Source: Hydractinia symbiolongicarpus (lineage: Eukaryota; Cnidaria; Hydrozoa; Anthoathecata; Hydractiniidae). Taken from it: a stretch of 64,000 bases of DNA. The stretch is taken from contig NC_079879.1 of the NCBI RefSeq assembly GCF_029227915.1, forward strand, positions 1,426,001 to 1,490,000. The letters run 5' to 3'. Below, one piece after another: positions 10,345-23,120 of this stretch (positions are counted from its first letter, which is position 1; the number at the start of each line of letters is the position of its first letter). The notes below the pieces were generated by a model that saw only the letters and a program-made list of their open reading frames with translations, was not told the origin of the DNA and did not search any database. Made by a program: the position numbers and the translations under genes.

Positions 10345-13300
10345 CTCATTTCCCGAACGATTTTTTAAATTATTTTTTCACCACTAAAACGCATGAGACT
10401 TGTAGTTTTCAAAAATGATTTCATTTTTGATAAGACGCTGAATAAAAGGAGTTTAATTGCCGGCAAACGAAAACACTCGATTTCCCGTATATCCCGGACT
10501 CGCCCGTATAGTCGAATGTATACAAAGAAAGTACCCAGGGAGTAAACGCATTTCCCAAACGATGCTTTAAATTATTTTTTCACCACTAAAACGCATGAGA
10601 CTTGTAGTTTTCAAAAATGATTTCATTTTTGATGAGACGCCGACAAAAGGAGTTTAATCTCCGGCAAACAAAAACCCGCGATTTCCCGTAAGTCCCGGAC
10701 CCGGCCCGTATGGTCAAAAGTATACAAATAAAGTACGCAGGGAGTAAACTCATTTCCCGAACGATTCTTTAAATTATTTTTTCACCACTAAAACGCATGA
10801 GACTTGTAGTTTTCAAAAATGTTTTCATTTTTGATGAGACGCTGAATAAAAGAAGTTAAATCGCCGGCAATCGAAAACCCGCGATTTCCTGTAAATCCCG
10901 GGCCTGGCCCGTATAGTCGAATGTATACAAAGAAAGTACCCAGTGAGTAAATTGATTTCCCGAGCGATTCTTTAAATTATTTTTTCACCACTAAAACGCA
11001 TGAGACTTGAAGTTTTCAAAAATGATTTCATTTTTGATGAGACAACGAATAAAAGGATTTTAATCTCTGGCAAACAAACACCCGCGATTTCCTGTAAATC
11101 CCGGGCCTGGCCCGTATAGTCGAATGTATACAAAGAAAGTACCCAGTGAGTAAATTGATTTCCCGAGCGATTCTTTAAATTATTTTTTCACCACTAAAAC
11201 GCATGAGACTTGTAGTTTTCAAAAATGATTTCATTTTTGATGAGACGACGAATAAAAGGATTTTAATCTCCGGCAAACAAACACCCGCGATTTCCCGTAA
11301 ATCCCGGACCCGGCCCGTATAGTCGAATGTATACAAAGAAAGTAAACTGGGAGTAAACTAATTTCCCGAACGATTTTTTAAATTAATTTTTTACCACTAA
11401 AACGCATAAGACTTGTAGTTTTCAAAAGCAATTTCATTTTTGATGAGACGCTGAATAAAAGGAGTTTAATCTCCGGCAAACGAAAACCCGCGATTTCCCG
11501 TAAATCCCGGACCCGGCCCGTATGGTCAAAAGTATACAAATAAAGTACGCAGGGAGTAAACTCATTTCCCGAACGATTCTTTAAATTATTTTTTCACCAC
11601 TAAAACGCATGAGACTTGTAGTTTTCAAAAATGATTTCATTTTTAATAAGACGCTGAAAAAAAAAAGTTTAATCGCGGGCAAACGAAAACCCGAGATTTC
11701 CCGTAAATCCGGGCTTGACCCCTATAGTCAAAAGTACACAAAGAAAGTACCCAGGCAGTAAACTCATTTTTGGAACGTTTTTTTGAATTATCTTTTCACC
11801 ACTATAACGCATGAGACTTGTAGTATTCAAAAATGTTTTCATTTTTGATGGGACGCTGAATAGAAGAAGTTTAATCGCCGGCAAACGAAAACCCGCGATT
11901 TCCCGTAAATCCCGGACCCAGCCCGTATAGTCGAATGTATACAAAGAAAGTAAACTGGGGGTAAACTCATTTCCCGAACGATTTTTTAAATTAATTTTTT
12001 ACCACTAAAACGCATGAGACTTGTAGTTTTCAAAAATGATTTCATTTTTGATGAGACGCTGAATAAAAGGAGTTTAATCTCCGGCAAACGAAAACCCGCG
12101 ATTTTCCGTAAATCCCGGACCCGGCCCGTATAGTAAAAAGTATACAAATAAAGTACGCAGGGATTAAACTCATTTCCCGAACGATTTTTTAAATTATTTT
12201 TTCACCACTAAAACGCATGAGACTTGTAGTTTTCAAAAATGATTTCATTTTTGATAAGACGCTGAATAAAAGGAGTTTAATTGCCGGCAAACGAAAACAC
12301 TCGATTTCCCGTATATCCCGGACTCGCCCGTATAGTCGAATGTATACAAAGAAAGTACCCAGGGAGTAAACGCATTTCCCAAACGATGCTTTAAATTATT
12401 TTTTCACCACTAAAACGCATGAGACTTGTAGTTTTCAAAAATGATTTCATTTTTGATGAGACGCCGACAAAAGGAGTTTAATCTCCGGCAAACAAAAACC
12501 CGCGATTTCCCGTAAGTCCCGGACCCGGCCCGTATGGTCAAAAGTATACAAATAAAGTACGCAGGGAGTAAACTCATTTCCCGAACGATTCTTTAAATTA
12601 TTTTTTCACCACTAAAACGCATGAGACTTGTAGTTTTCAAAAATGATTTCATTTTTGATGAGACGACGAATAAAAGGATTTTAATCTCCGGCAAACAAAC
12701 ACCCGCGATTTCCCGTAAATCCCGGACCCGGCCCGTATAGTCGAATGTATACAAAGAAAGTAAACTGGGAGTAAACTAATTTCCCGAACGATTTTTTAAA
12801 TTAATTTTTTACCACTAAAACGCATAAGACTTGTAGTTTTCAAAAGCAATTTCATTTTTGATGAGACGCTGAATAAAAGGAGTTTAATCTCCGGCAAACG
12901 AAAACCCGCGATTTCCCGTAAATCCCGGACCCGGCCCGTATGGTCAAAAGTATACAAATAAAGTACGCAGGGAGTAAACTCATTTCCCGAACGATTCTTT
13001 AAATTATTTTTTCACCACTAAAACGCATGAGACTTGTAGTTTTCAAAAATGATTTCATTTTTAATAAGACGCTGAAAAAAAAAAGTTTAATCGCGGGCAA
13101 ACGAAAACCCGAGATTTCCCGTAAATCCGGGCTTGACCCCTATAGTCAAAAGTACACAAAGAAAGTACCCAGGCAGTAAACTCATTTTTGGAACGTTTTT
13201 TTGAATTATCTTTTCACCACTATAACGCATGAGACTTGTAGTATTCAAAAATGTTTTCATTTTTGATGGGACGCTGAATAGAAGAAGTTTAATCGCCGGC

Positions 13301-14890
13301 AAACGAAAACCCGCGATTTCCCGTAAATCCCGGACCCAGCCCGTATAGTCGAATGTATACAAAGAAAGTAAACTGGGGGTAAACTCATTTCCCGAACGAT
13401 TTTTTAAATTAATTTTTTACCACTAAAACGCATGAGACTTGTAGTTTTCAAAAATGATTTCATTTTTGATGAGACGCTGAATAAAAGGAGTTTAATCTCC
13501 GGCAAACGAAAACCCACGATTTTCCGTAAATCCCGGACCCGGCCCGTATAGTAAAAAGTATACAAATAAAGTACGCAGGGATTAAACTCATTTCCCGAAC
13601 GATTTTTTAAATTATTTTTTCACCACTAAAACGCATGAGACTTGTAGTTTTCAAAAATGATTTCATTTTTGATAAGACGCTGAATAAAAGGAGTTTAATT
13701 GCCGGCAAACGAAAACACTCGATTTCCCGTATATCCCGGACTCGCCCGTATAGTCGAATGTATACAAAGAAAGTACCCAGGGAGTAAACGCATTTCCCAA
13801 ACGATGCTTTAAATTATTTTTTCACCACTAAAACGCATGAGACTTGTAGTTTTCAAAAATGATTTCATTTTTGATGAGACGCCGACAAAAGGAGTTTAAT
13901 CTCCGGCAAACAAAAACCCGCGATTTCCCGTAAGTCCCGGACCCGGCCCGTATGGTCAAAAGTATACAAATAAAGTACGCAGGGAGTAAACTCATTTCCC
14001 GAACGATTCTTTAAATTATTTTTTCACCACTAAAACGCATGAGACTTGTAGTTTTCAAAAATGTTTTCATTTTTGATGAGACGCTGAATAAAAGAAGTTA
14101 AATCGCCGGCAATCGAAAACCCGCGATTTCCTGTAAATCCCGGGCCTGGCCCGTATAGTCGAATGTATACAAAGAAAGTACCCAGTGAGTAAATTGATTT
14201 CCCGAGCGATTCTTTAAATTATTTTTTCACCACTAAAACGCATGAGACTTGAAGTTTTCAAAAATGATTTCATTTTTGATGAGACAACGAATAAAAGGAT
14301 TTTAATCTCTGGCAAACAAACACCCGCGATTTCCTGTAAATCCCGGGCCTGGCCCGTATAGTCGAATGTATACAAAGAAAGTACCCAGTGAGTAAATTGA
14401 TTTCCCGAGCGATTCTTTAAATTATTTTTTCACCACTAAAACGCATGAGACTTGTAGTTTTCAAAAATGATTTCATTTTTGATGAGACGACGAATAAAAG
14501 GATTTTAATCTCCGGCAAACAAACACCCGCGATTTCCCGTAAATCCCGGACCCGGCCCGTATAGTCGAATGTATACAAAGAAAGTAAACTGGGAGTAAAC
14601 TAATTTCCCGAACGATTTTTTAAATTAATTTTTTACCACTAAAACGCATAAGACTTGTAGTTTTCAAAAGCAATTTCATTTTTGATGAGACGCTGAATAA
14701 AAGGAGTTTAATCTCCGGCAAACGAAAACCCGCGATTTCCCGTAAATCCCGGACCCGGCCCGTATGGTCAAAAGTATACAAATAAAGTACGCAGGGAGTA
14801 AACTCATTTCCCGAACGATTCTTTAAATTATTTTTTCACCACTAAAACGCATGAGACTTGTAGTTTTCAAAAATGATTTCATTTTTAATG
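9826..14890 (+). repeat. HOR series 9-mer / 7-mer / 9-mer (1824, 1418, 1824 bp)
   Basis: Copies run about 9826-11649, 11650-13067 and 13068-14890. Joints fall in the shared run ataagacgctgaaaaaa. The middle copy lacks the two adjacent monomers found at about 10800-11205 and 14040-14445 (gaagttaaatcgccggcaat and cgggcctgg classes). Otherwise the order is the same and the copies read as almost identical; one private change I saw is cccacg near 13515 in copy 3 where copies 1 and 2 have cccgcg. This is a direct record of loss (or gain) of exactly two monomers. Confidence 0.85.
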
Positions 14891-17800
14891 AGACGCTGAA
14901 TAAAAGAAGTTTAATCGCCGGCAAACAAAAACCCGCCATTTCCCGTAAATCCCGGGCTTGGCCAGTATAGTCGAATGTATACGAAGAAAGTACCCAGAGC
15001 GTAAACTCATTTCCCGAACGATTTTTTAAATTATTTTTTCACCACTAAAACGCATGAGACTTGTAGTTTTCAAAAATAATTTCATTTTTGATGAGACGCT
15101 GAATAAAAGGAGTTTAATTGCCGGCAAACAAAAACACGCGATTTCGCGTATATCCCGGACTCGCCCCGTATAGTCGAATGTATACAATGAAAATACCCAG
15201 GGAGTAAACTCATTTCCCGAACGATTCTTTAAATTATTTTTTCACCACTAAAACGCATGAGACTTGTAGTTTTCAAAAATGTTTTCATTTTTGATGAGAC
15301 GCTGAATAAAAGAAGTTAAATCGCCGGCAATCGAAAACCCGCGATTTCCTGTAAATCCCGGGCCTGGCCCGTATAGTCGAATGTATACAAAGAAAGTACC
15401 CAGTAAGTAAATTGATTTCCCGAGCGATTCTTTAAATTATTTTTTCACCACTAAAACGCATGAGACTTGAAGTTTTCAAAAATGATTTCATTTTTGATGA
15501 GACGACGAATAAAAGGATTTTAATCTCCGGCAAACAAACACCCGCGATTTCCTGTAAATCCCGGGCCTGGCCCGTATAGTCGAATGTATACAAAGAAAGT
15601 ACCCAGTGAGTAAATTGATTTCCCGAGCGATTCTTTAAATTATTTTTTCACCACTAAAACGCATGAGACTTGTAGTTTTCAAAAATGATTTCATTTTTGA
15701 TGAGACGACGAATAAAAGGATTTTAATCTCCGGCAAACAAACACCCGCGATTTCCCGTAAATCCCGGACCCGGCCCGTATAGTCGAATGTATACAAAGAA
15801 AGTAAACTGTGAGTAAACTAATTTCCCGAACGATTTTTTAAATTAATTTTTTACCACTAAAACGCATAAGACTTGTAGTTTTCAAAAACAATTTCATTTT
15901 TGATGAGACGCTGAATAAAAGGAGTTTAATCTCCGGCAAACGAAAACCCGCGATTTCCCGTAAATCCCGGACCCGGCCCGTATGGTCAAAAGTATACAAA
16001 TAAATTACGCAGGGAGTAAACTCATTTCCCGAACGATTCTTTAAATTATTTTTTCACCACTAAAACGCATGAGACTTGTAGTTTTCAAAAATGATTTCAT
16101 TTTTAATGAGACGCTGAATAAAAGAAGTTTAATCGCCGGCAAACAAAAACCCGCCATTTCCCGTAAATCCCGGGCTTGGCCAGTATAGTCGAATGTATAC
16201 GAAGAAAGTACCCAGAGCGTAAACCCATTTCCCGAACGATTTTTTAAATTATTTTTTCACCACTAAAACGCATGAGACTTGTAGTTTTCAAAAATAATTT
16301 CATTTTTGATGAGACGCTGAATAAAAGGAGTTTAATTGCCGGCAAACAAAAACACGCGATTTCGCGTATATCCCGGACTCGCCCCGTATAATCGAATGTA
16401 TACAAAGAAAATACCCAGGGAGTAAACTCATTTCCCAAACGATGTTTTAAATTATTTTTTCACCACTAAAACGCATGAGACTTGTAGTTTTCAAAAATGA
16501 TTTCATTTTTGATGAGACGACGAATAAAAGGATTTTAATCTCCGGCAAACAAAAACCCGCGGTTTCCCGTAAATCCCGGACCCGGCCCGTATAGTCGAAT
16601 GTATACAAAGAAAGTAAACTGGGAGTAAACTAATTTCCCGAAGGATTTTTTAAATTAATTTTTTACCACTAAAACGCATAAGACTTGTAGTTTTCAAAAA
16701 CGATTTCATTTTTGATGAGACGCTGAATAAAAGGAGTTTAATCTCCGGCAAACGAAAACCCGCGATTTCCCGTAAATCCCGGACCCGGCCCGTATGGTCA
16801 AAAGTATACAAATAAAGTACACAGGGAGTAAACTCATTTCCCGAACGATTCTTTAAATTAATTTTTCACCACTAAAACGCATGAGACTTGTAGTTTTCAA
16901 AAATGATTTCATTTTTAATGAGACGCTGAATAAAAGAAGTTTAATCGCCGGCAAACAAAAACCCGCCATTTCCCGTAAATCCCGGGCTTGGCCAGTATAG
17001 TCGAATGTATACGAAGAAAGTACCCAGTGAGTAAACTCATTTCCCGAACGATTTTTTAAATTATTTTTTCACCACTAAAACGCATGAGACTTGTAGTTTT
17101 CAAAAATGATTTCATTTTTGATGAGACGCTGAATAAAAGGAGTTTAATCTCCGGCAAACGAAAACCCGCGATTTTCCGTAAATCCCGGACCCGGCCCGTA
17201 TGGTCAAAAGTATACAAATAAAGTACGCAGGGAGTAAACTCATTTCCCGAACGATTCTTTAAATTATTTTTTCACCACTAAAACGCATGAGACTTGTAGT
17301 TTTCAAAAATGATTTCATTTTTAATGAGACGCTGAATAAAAGAAGTTTAATCGCCGGCAAACAAAAACCCGCCATTTCCCGTAAATCCCGGGCTTGGCCA
17401 GTATAGTCGAATGTATACGAAGAAAGTACCCAGAGCGTAAACTCATTTCCCGAACGATTTTTTAAATTATTTTTTCACCACTAAAACGCATGAGACTTGT
17501 AGTTTTCAAAAATAATTTCATTTTTGATGAGACGCTGAATAAAAGGAGTTTAAATGCCGGCAAACAAAAACACGCGATTTCGCGTATATCCCGGACTCGC
17601 CCCGTATAGTCGAATGTATACAAAGAAAATACCCAGGGAGTAAACTCATTTCCCAAACGATGTTTTAAATTATTTTTTCACCACTAAAACGCATGAGACT
17701 TGTAGTTTTCAAAAATGATTTCATTTTTGATGAGACGACGAATAAAAGGATTTTAATCTCCGGCAAACAAAAACCCGCGGTTTCCCGTAAATCCCGGACC

Positions 17801-19470
17801 CGGTCCGTATAGTCGAATGTATACAAAGAAAGTAAACTGGGAGTAAACTAATTTCCCGAAGGATTTTTTAAATTAATTTTTTACCACTAAAACGCATAAG
17901 ACTTGTAGTTTTCAAAAACGATTTCATTTTTGATGAGACGTTGAATAAAAGGAGTTTAATCTCCGGCAAACGAAAACCCGCGATTTCCCGTAAATCCCGG
18001 ACCCGGCCCGTATGGTCAAAAGTATACAAATAAAGTACGCAGGGAGTAAACTCATTTCCCGAACGATTCTTTAAATTATTTTTTCACCACTAAAACGCAT
18101 GAGACTTGTAGTTTTCAAAAATGATTTCATTTTTAATGAGACGCTGAATAAAAGAAGTTTAATCGCCGGCAAACAAAAACCCGCCATTTCCCGTAAATCC
18201 CGGGCTTGGCCAGTATAGTCGAATGTATACGAAGAAAGTACCCAGTGAGTAAACTCATTTCCCGAACGATTTTTTAAATTATTTTTTCACCACTAAAACG
18301 CATGAGACTTGTAGTTTTCAAAAATGATTTCATTTTTGATGAGACGCTGAATAAAAGGAGTTTAATCTCCGGCAAACGAAAACCCGCGATTTTCCGTAAA
18401 TCTCGGACCCGGCCCGTATGGTCAAAAGTATACAAATAAAGTACGCAGGGAGTAAACTCATTTCCCGAACGATTCTTTAAATTATTATTTCACCACTAAA
18501 ACGCATGAGACTTGTAGTTTTCAAAAATGATTTCATTTTTAATGAGACGCTGAATAAAAGAAGTTTAATCGCCGGCAAACAAAAACCCGCCATTTCCCGT
18601 AAATCCCGGGCTTGGCCAGTATAGTCGAATGTATACGAAGAAAGTACCCAGAGCGTAAACTCATTTCCCGAACGATTTTTTAAATTATTTTTTCACCACT
18701 AAAACGCATGAGACTTGTAGTTTTCAAAAATAATTTCATTTTTGATGAGACGCTGAATAAAAGGAGTTTAATTGCCGGCAAACAAACACACGCGATTTCG
18801 CGTATATCCCGGACTCGCCCCGTATAGTCGAATGTATACAAAGAAAATACCCAGGGAGAAACTCATTTCCCAAACGATGTTTTAAATTATTTTTTCACCA
18901 CTAAAACGCATGAGACTTGTAGTTTTCAAAAATGATTTCATTTTTGATGAGACGACGAATAAAAGGATTTTAATCTCCGGCAAACAAAAACCCGCGGTTT
19001 CCCGTAAATCCCGGACCCGGCCAGTATAGTCGAATGTATACAAAGAAAGTAAACTGGGAGTAAACTAATTTCCCGAAGGATTTTTTAAATTAATTTTTTA
19101 CCACTAAAACGCATAAGACTTGTAGTTTTCAAAAACGATTTCATTTTTGATGAGACGCTGAATAAAAGGAGTTTAATCTCCGGCAAACGAAAACCCGCGA
19201 TTTCCCGTAAATCCCGGACCCGGCCCGTATGGTCAAAAGTATACAAATAAAGTACGCAGAGAGTAAACTCATTTCCCGAACGATTCTTTAAATTATTTTT
19301 TCACCACTAAAACGCATGAGACTTGTAGTTTTCAAAAATTATTTCATTTTTAATGAGACGCTGAATAAAAGAAGTTTAATCGCCGGCAAACAAAAACCCG
19401 CCATTTCCCGTAAATCCCGGGCTTGGCCAGTATAGTCGAATGTATACGAAGAAAGTACCCAGTGAGTAAA
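14803..19470 (+). repeat. HOR: 6-mer of 1218 bp, four consecutive units
   Basis: Units begin at 14803, 16021, 17239 and 18457, spaced exactly 1218 bp; the last is incomplete and ends at about 19470. Marker order in units 2-4 is: ttaatgagacgct with cccgccatttcccg and gtatacgaag; then aaataatttc with cacgcgatttcgcg; then gacgacgaat with cccgcggtttcccg; then cgaaggatttttt; then a second ttaatgagacgct monomer ending cccagtgag. Unit 1 shares the first two monomers, but its next monomers are the cgggcctgg class of the preceding domain, so it is a transition unit. Confidence 0.85.
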
Positions 19471-20687
19471 CTCATTTCCCGAACGATGTTTTAAATTATT
19501 TTTTCACCACTGAAACGCATGAGACTTGTAGTTTTCAAAAATGATTTCATTTTTGATGAGACGCTGAATAAAAGGAGTTTAATCGCCGGCAAACGAAAAC
19601 CCCCGATTTCCCGTAAATCCCGGACTCGGCCCGTGTAGTCAAAAGTATACAAAGAAAGTACGCAGGGAGTAAACTCATTTCCCGAACGATTCTTTAAATT
19701 TTTTTTCACCACTAAAACGCATGAGACTTGTAGTTTTCAAAAATGTTTTCATTTTTGATGAGACGCTGAATAAAAGAAGTTAAATCGCCGGGAATCGAAA
19801 ACCCGCGATTTCCTGTAAATCCCGGGCCTGGCCCGTATAGTCAAATGTATACAAAGAAAGTACCCAGTGAGTAAATTGATTTCCCGAGCGATTCTTTAAA
19901 TTATTTTTTCACCACTAAAACGCATGAGACTTGAAGTTTTCAAAAATGTTTTCATTTCTGATGAGACGCTAAATAAAAGAGGTTTAATCGCCGGCAAACG
20001 AAAACCCGCGATTTCCCGTAAATCCCGGACCCGGCCCGTATGGTCAAAAGTATACAAATAAAGTACGCAGGGAGTAAACTCATTTCCCGAACGATTCTTT
20101 AAATTATTTTTTCACCACTAAAACGCATGAGACTTGTAGTTTTCAAAAACGATTTCATTTTTGATGAGACGCTGAATAAAAGGAGTTTAATCGCCGGCAA
20201 ACGAAAACCCCCGATTTCCCGTAAATCCCGGACTCGGCCCGTGTAGTCATAAGTATACAAAGAAAGTACGCAGGGAGTAAACTCATTTCCCGAACGATTC
20301 TTTAAATTTTTTTTCAACCACTAAAACGCATGAGACTTGTAGTTTTCAAAAATGTTTTCATTTTTGATGAGACGCTGAATAAAAGAAGTTAAATCGCCGG
20401 CAATCGAAAACCCGCGATTTCCTGTAAATCCCGGGCCTGGCCCGTATAGTTTAATGTATACAAAGAAAGTACCCAGTGAGTAAATTGATTTCCCGAGCGA
20501 TTCTTTAAATTATTTTTTCACCACTAAAACGCATGAGACTTGAAGTTTTCAAAAATGTTTTCATTTCTGATGAGACGCTAAATAAAAGAGGTGTAATCGC
20601 CGGCAAACGAAAACCCGCGATTTCCCGTAAATCCCGGGCTTGGCCCGTATAGTCGAATGTATACAAAGAAAGTACCCAGGGAGTAAA
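19471..20687 (+). repeat. HOR: 3-mer of 608 bp, two copies
   Basis: 19471-20078 is repeated at 20079-20687. Order: a monomer with aaaacccccgatttcccg and gcccgtgtagtc; a gaagttaaatcgccgg monomer with cgggcctgg; a gagacttgaagttttc monomer with catttctgatgag. The third monomers differ at their 3' ends (cggacccgg in copy 1, cgggcttgg in copy 2), which suggests the exchange point lay inside that monomer. Confidence 0.8.
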
Positions 20688-23120
20688 CTCATTTCCCGAA
20701 CGATTTTTTAAATTATTTTTTCATCACTAAAACGCATGAGACTTGTAGTTTATAAAAATTATTTCATTTTTGATGAGACGCTGAATAAAAGGAGTTTAAT
20801 CGCCGGCAAACGAAAACCTGCAATTTCCCTTAAATCCCGGACCCGGCCTGTATAGTCAAAAGTATACAAAGAAAGTACGCAGGGAGTAAACTCATTTCCC
20901 GAACGATTCTTTAAATTATTATTTCACCACTAAAACGCATAAGACTTGTAGTTTTCAAAAATGTTTTCATTTTTGATGGGACGCTGAATAGAAGAAGTTT
21001 AATCGCCGGCAAACGAAAACCCGCGATTTCCCGTAAATCCCGGACCCGGCCTGTATAGTCAAAAGTACACAAAGAAAGTACCCAGGCAGTAAACTCATTT
21101 TTGGAACGTTTTTTTGAATTATCTTTTCACCACTATAACGCATGAGACTTGTAGTATTCAAAAATGTTTTCATTTTTGATGGGACGCTGAATAGAAGAAG
21201 TTTAATCGCCGGCAAACGAAAACCCGCGATTTCCCGTAAATCCCGGACCCGGCCCGTATAGTCGAATGTATACAAAGAAAGTAAACTGGGAGTAAACTCA
21301 TTTCCCGAACGATTTTTTAATTTAATTTTTTACCACTAAAACGCATAAGACTTGTAGTTTTCAAAAACGATTTCATTTTTGATGAGACGCTGAATAAAAG
21401 GAGTTTAATCTCCGGCAAACGAAAACCCGCGATTTCCCGTAAATCCCGGACCCGGCCCGTATAGTCAAAAGTATACAAATAAAGTACGCAGGGATTAAAC
21501 TCATTTCCCGAACGATTCTTTAAATTATTTTTTCACCACTAAAACGCATGACACTTGTAGTTTTCAAAAATGATTTCATTTTTGATGAGACGCTGAATAA
21601 AAGTAGTTTAATCGCCGGCAAACGAAAACCTGCAATTTCCCTTAAATCCCGGACCCGGCCTGTATAGTCAAAAGTATACAAAGAAAGTACGCAGGGAGTA
21701 AACTCATTTCCCGAACGATTCTTTAAATTATTATTTCACCACTAAAACGCATAAGACTTGTAGTTTTCAAAAATGTTTTCATTCTTGATAAGACGCTGAA
21801 AAAAAAAAGTTTAATCGCGGGCAAACGAAAACCCGAGATTTCCCGTAAATCCGGGTTGACCCCTATAGTCAAAAGTACACAAACAAAGTACCCAGGCAGT
21901 AAACTCATTTTTGGAAAGTTTTTTTGAATTATCTTTTCACCACTATAACGCATGAGACTTGTAGTATTCAAAAATGTTTTCATTTTTGATGGGACGCTGA
22001 ATAGAAGAAGTTTAATCGCCGGCAAACGAAAACCCGCGACTTCCTGTAAATCCCGGACCCGGCCCGTATAGTCGAATGTATACAAAGAAAGTAAACTGGG
22101 AGTAAACTCATTTCCCGAACGATTTTTTAATTTAATTTTTTACCACTAAAACGCATAAGACTTGTAGTTTTCAAAAACGATTTCATTTTTGATGAGACGC
22201 TGAATAAAAGGAGTTTAATCTCCGGCAAACGAAAACCCGCGATTTCTCGTAAATCCCGGACCCGGCCCGTATAGTCGAATGTATACAAAGAAAGTAAACT
22301 GGGAGTAAACTCTTTTCTCGAACGATTTTTTAAATTATTTTTTCACCACTAAAACGCATGAGACTTGTAGTTTATAAAAATGATTTCATTTTTGATGAGA
22401 CGCTGAATAAAAGGAGTTTAATCGCCGGCAAAGGAAAACCTGCAATTTCCCGTAAATCCCGGGCTTGGCCCGTATAGTCGAATGTATACAAAGAAAGTAC
22501 CCAGAGAGTAAACTCTTTTCCCGAACGATTTTTTAAATTATTTTTTCACCACTAAAACGCATAAGACTTGTAGTTTATAAAAATGATTTCATTTTTGATG
22601 AGACGCTGAATAAAAGGAGTTTAGTCGCCGGCAAACGAAAACCTGCAATTTCCCTTAAATCCCGGACTCGGCCTGTATAGTCAAAAGTATACAAAGAAAG
22701 TACGCAGGGAGTAAACTCATGTCCCGAACGATTCTTTAAATTATTATTTCACCACTAAAACGCATGAGACTTGTAGTTTACAAAAATGTTTTCATTCTTG
22801 ATAAGACGCTGAAAAAAAAAGTTTAATCGCGGGCAAACGAAAACCCGAGATTTCCCGTAAATCCCGGGCTTGACCCCTATAGTCAAAAGTACACAAAGAA
22901 AGTACCCAGGCAGTAAACTCATTTTTGGAACGTTTTTTTGAATTATCTTTTCACCACTATAACGCATGAGACTTGTAGTATTCAAAAATGTTTTCATTTT
23001 TGATGGGACGCTGAATAGAAGAAGTTTAATCGCCGGCAAACGAAAACCCGCGATTTCCCGTAAATCCCGGACCCGGCCCGTATAGTCGAATGTATACAAA
23101 GAAAGTAAACTGGGAGTAAA
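20688..23120 (+). repeat. HOR: 4-mer of about 811 bp, plus A-B containing monomers
   Basis: After one monomer at 20688, a 4-mer runs 20891-21702 and is repeated from 21703 (monomers at 20891, 21094, 21297 and 21500 against 21703, 21905, 22107 and 22310). The shared marker in the third monomer is ttttttaatttaatttttt. The first monomer of copy 1 has a B-type middle (gatgggacgctgaatag) where copy 2 is a plain A monomer, so one of them is chimeric. Three further monomers and another A-B pair (from about 22713) follow. Confidence 0.75.
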
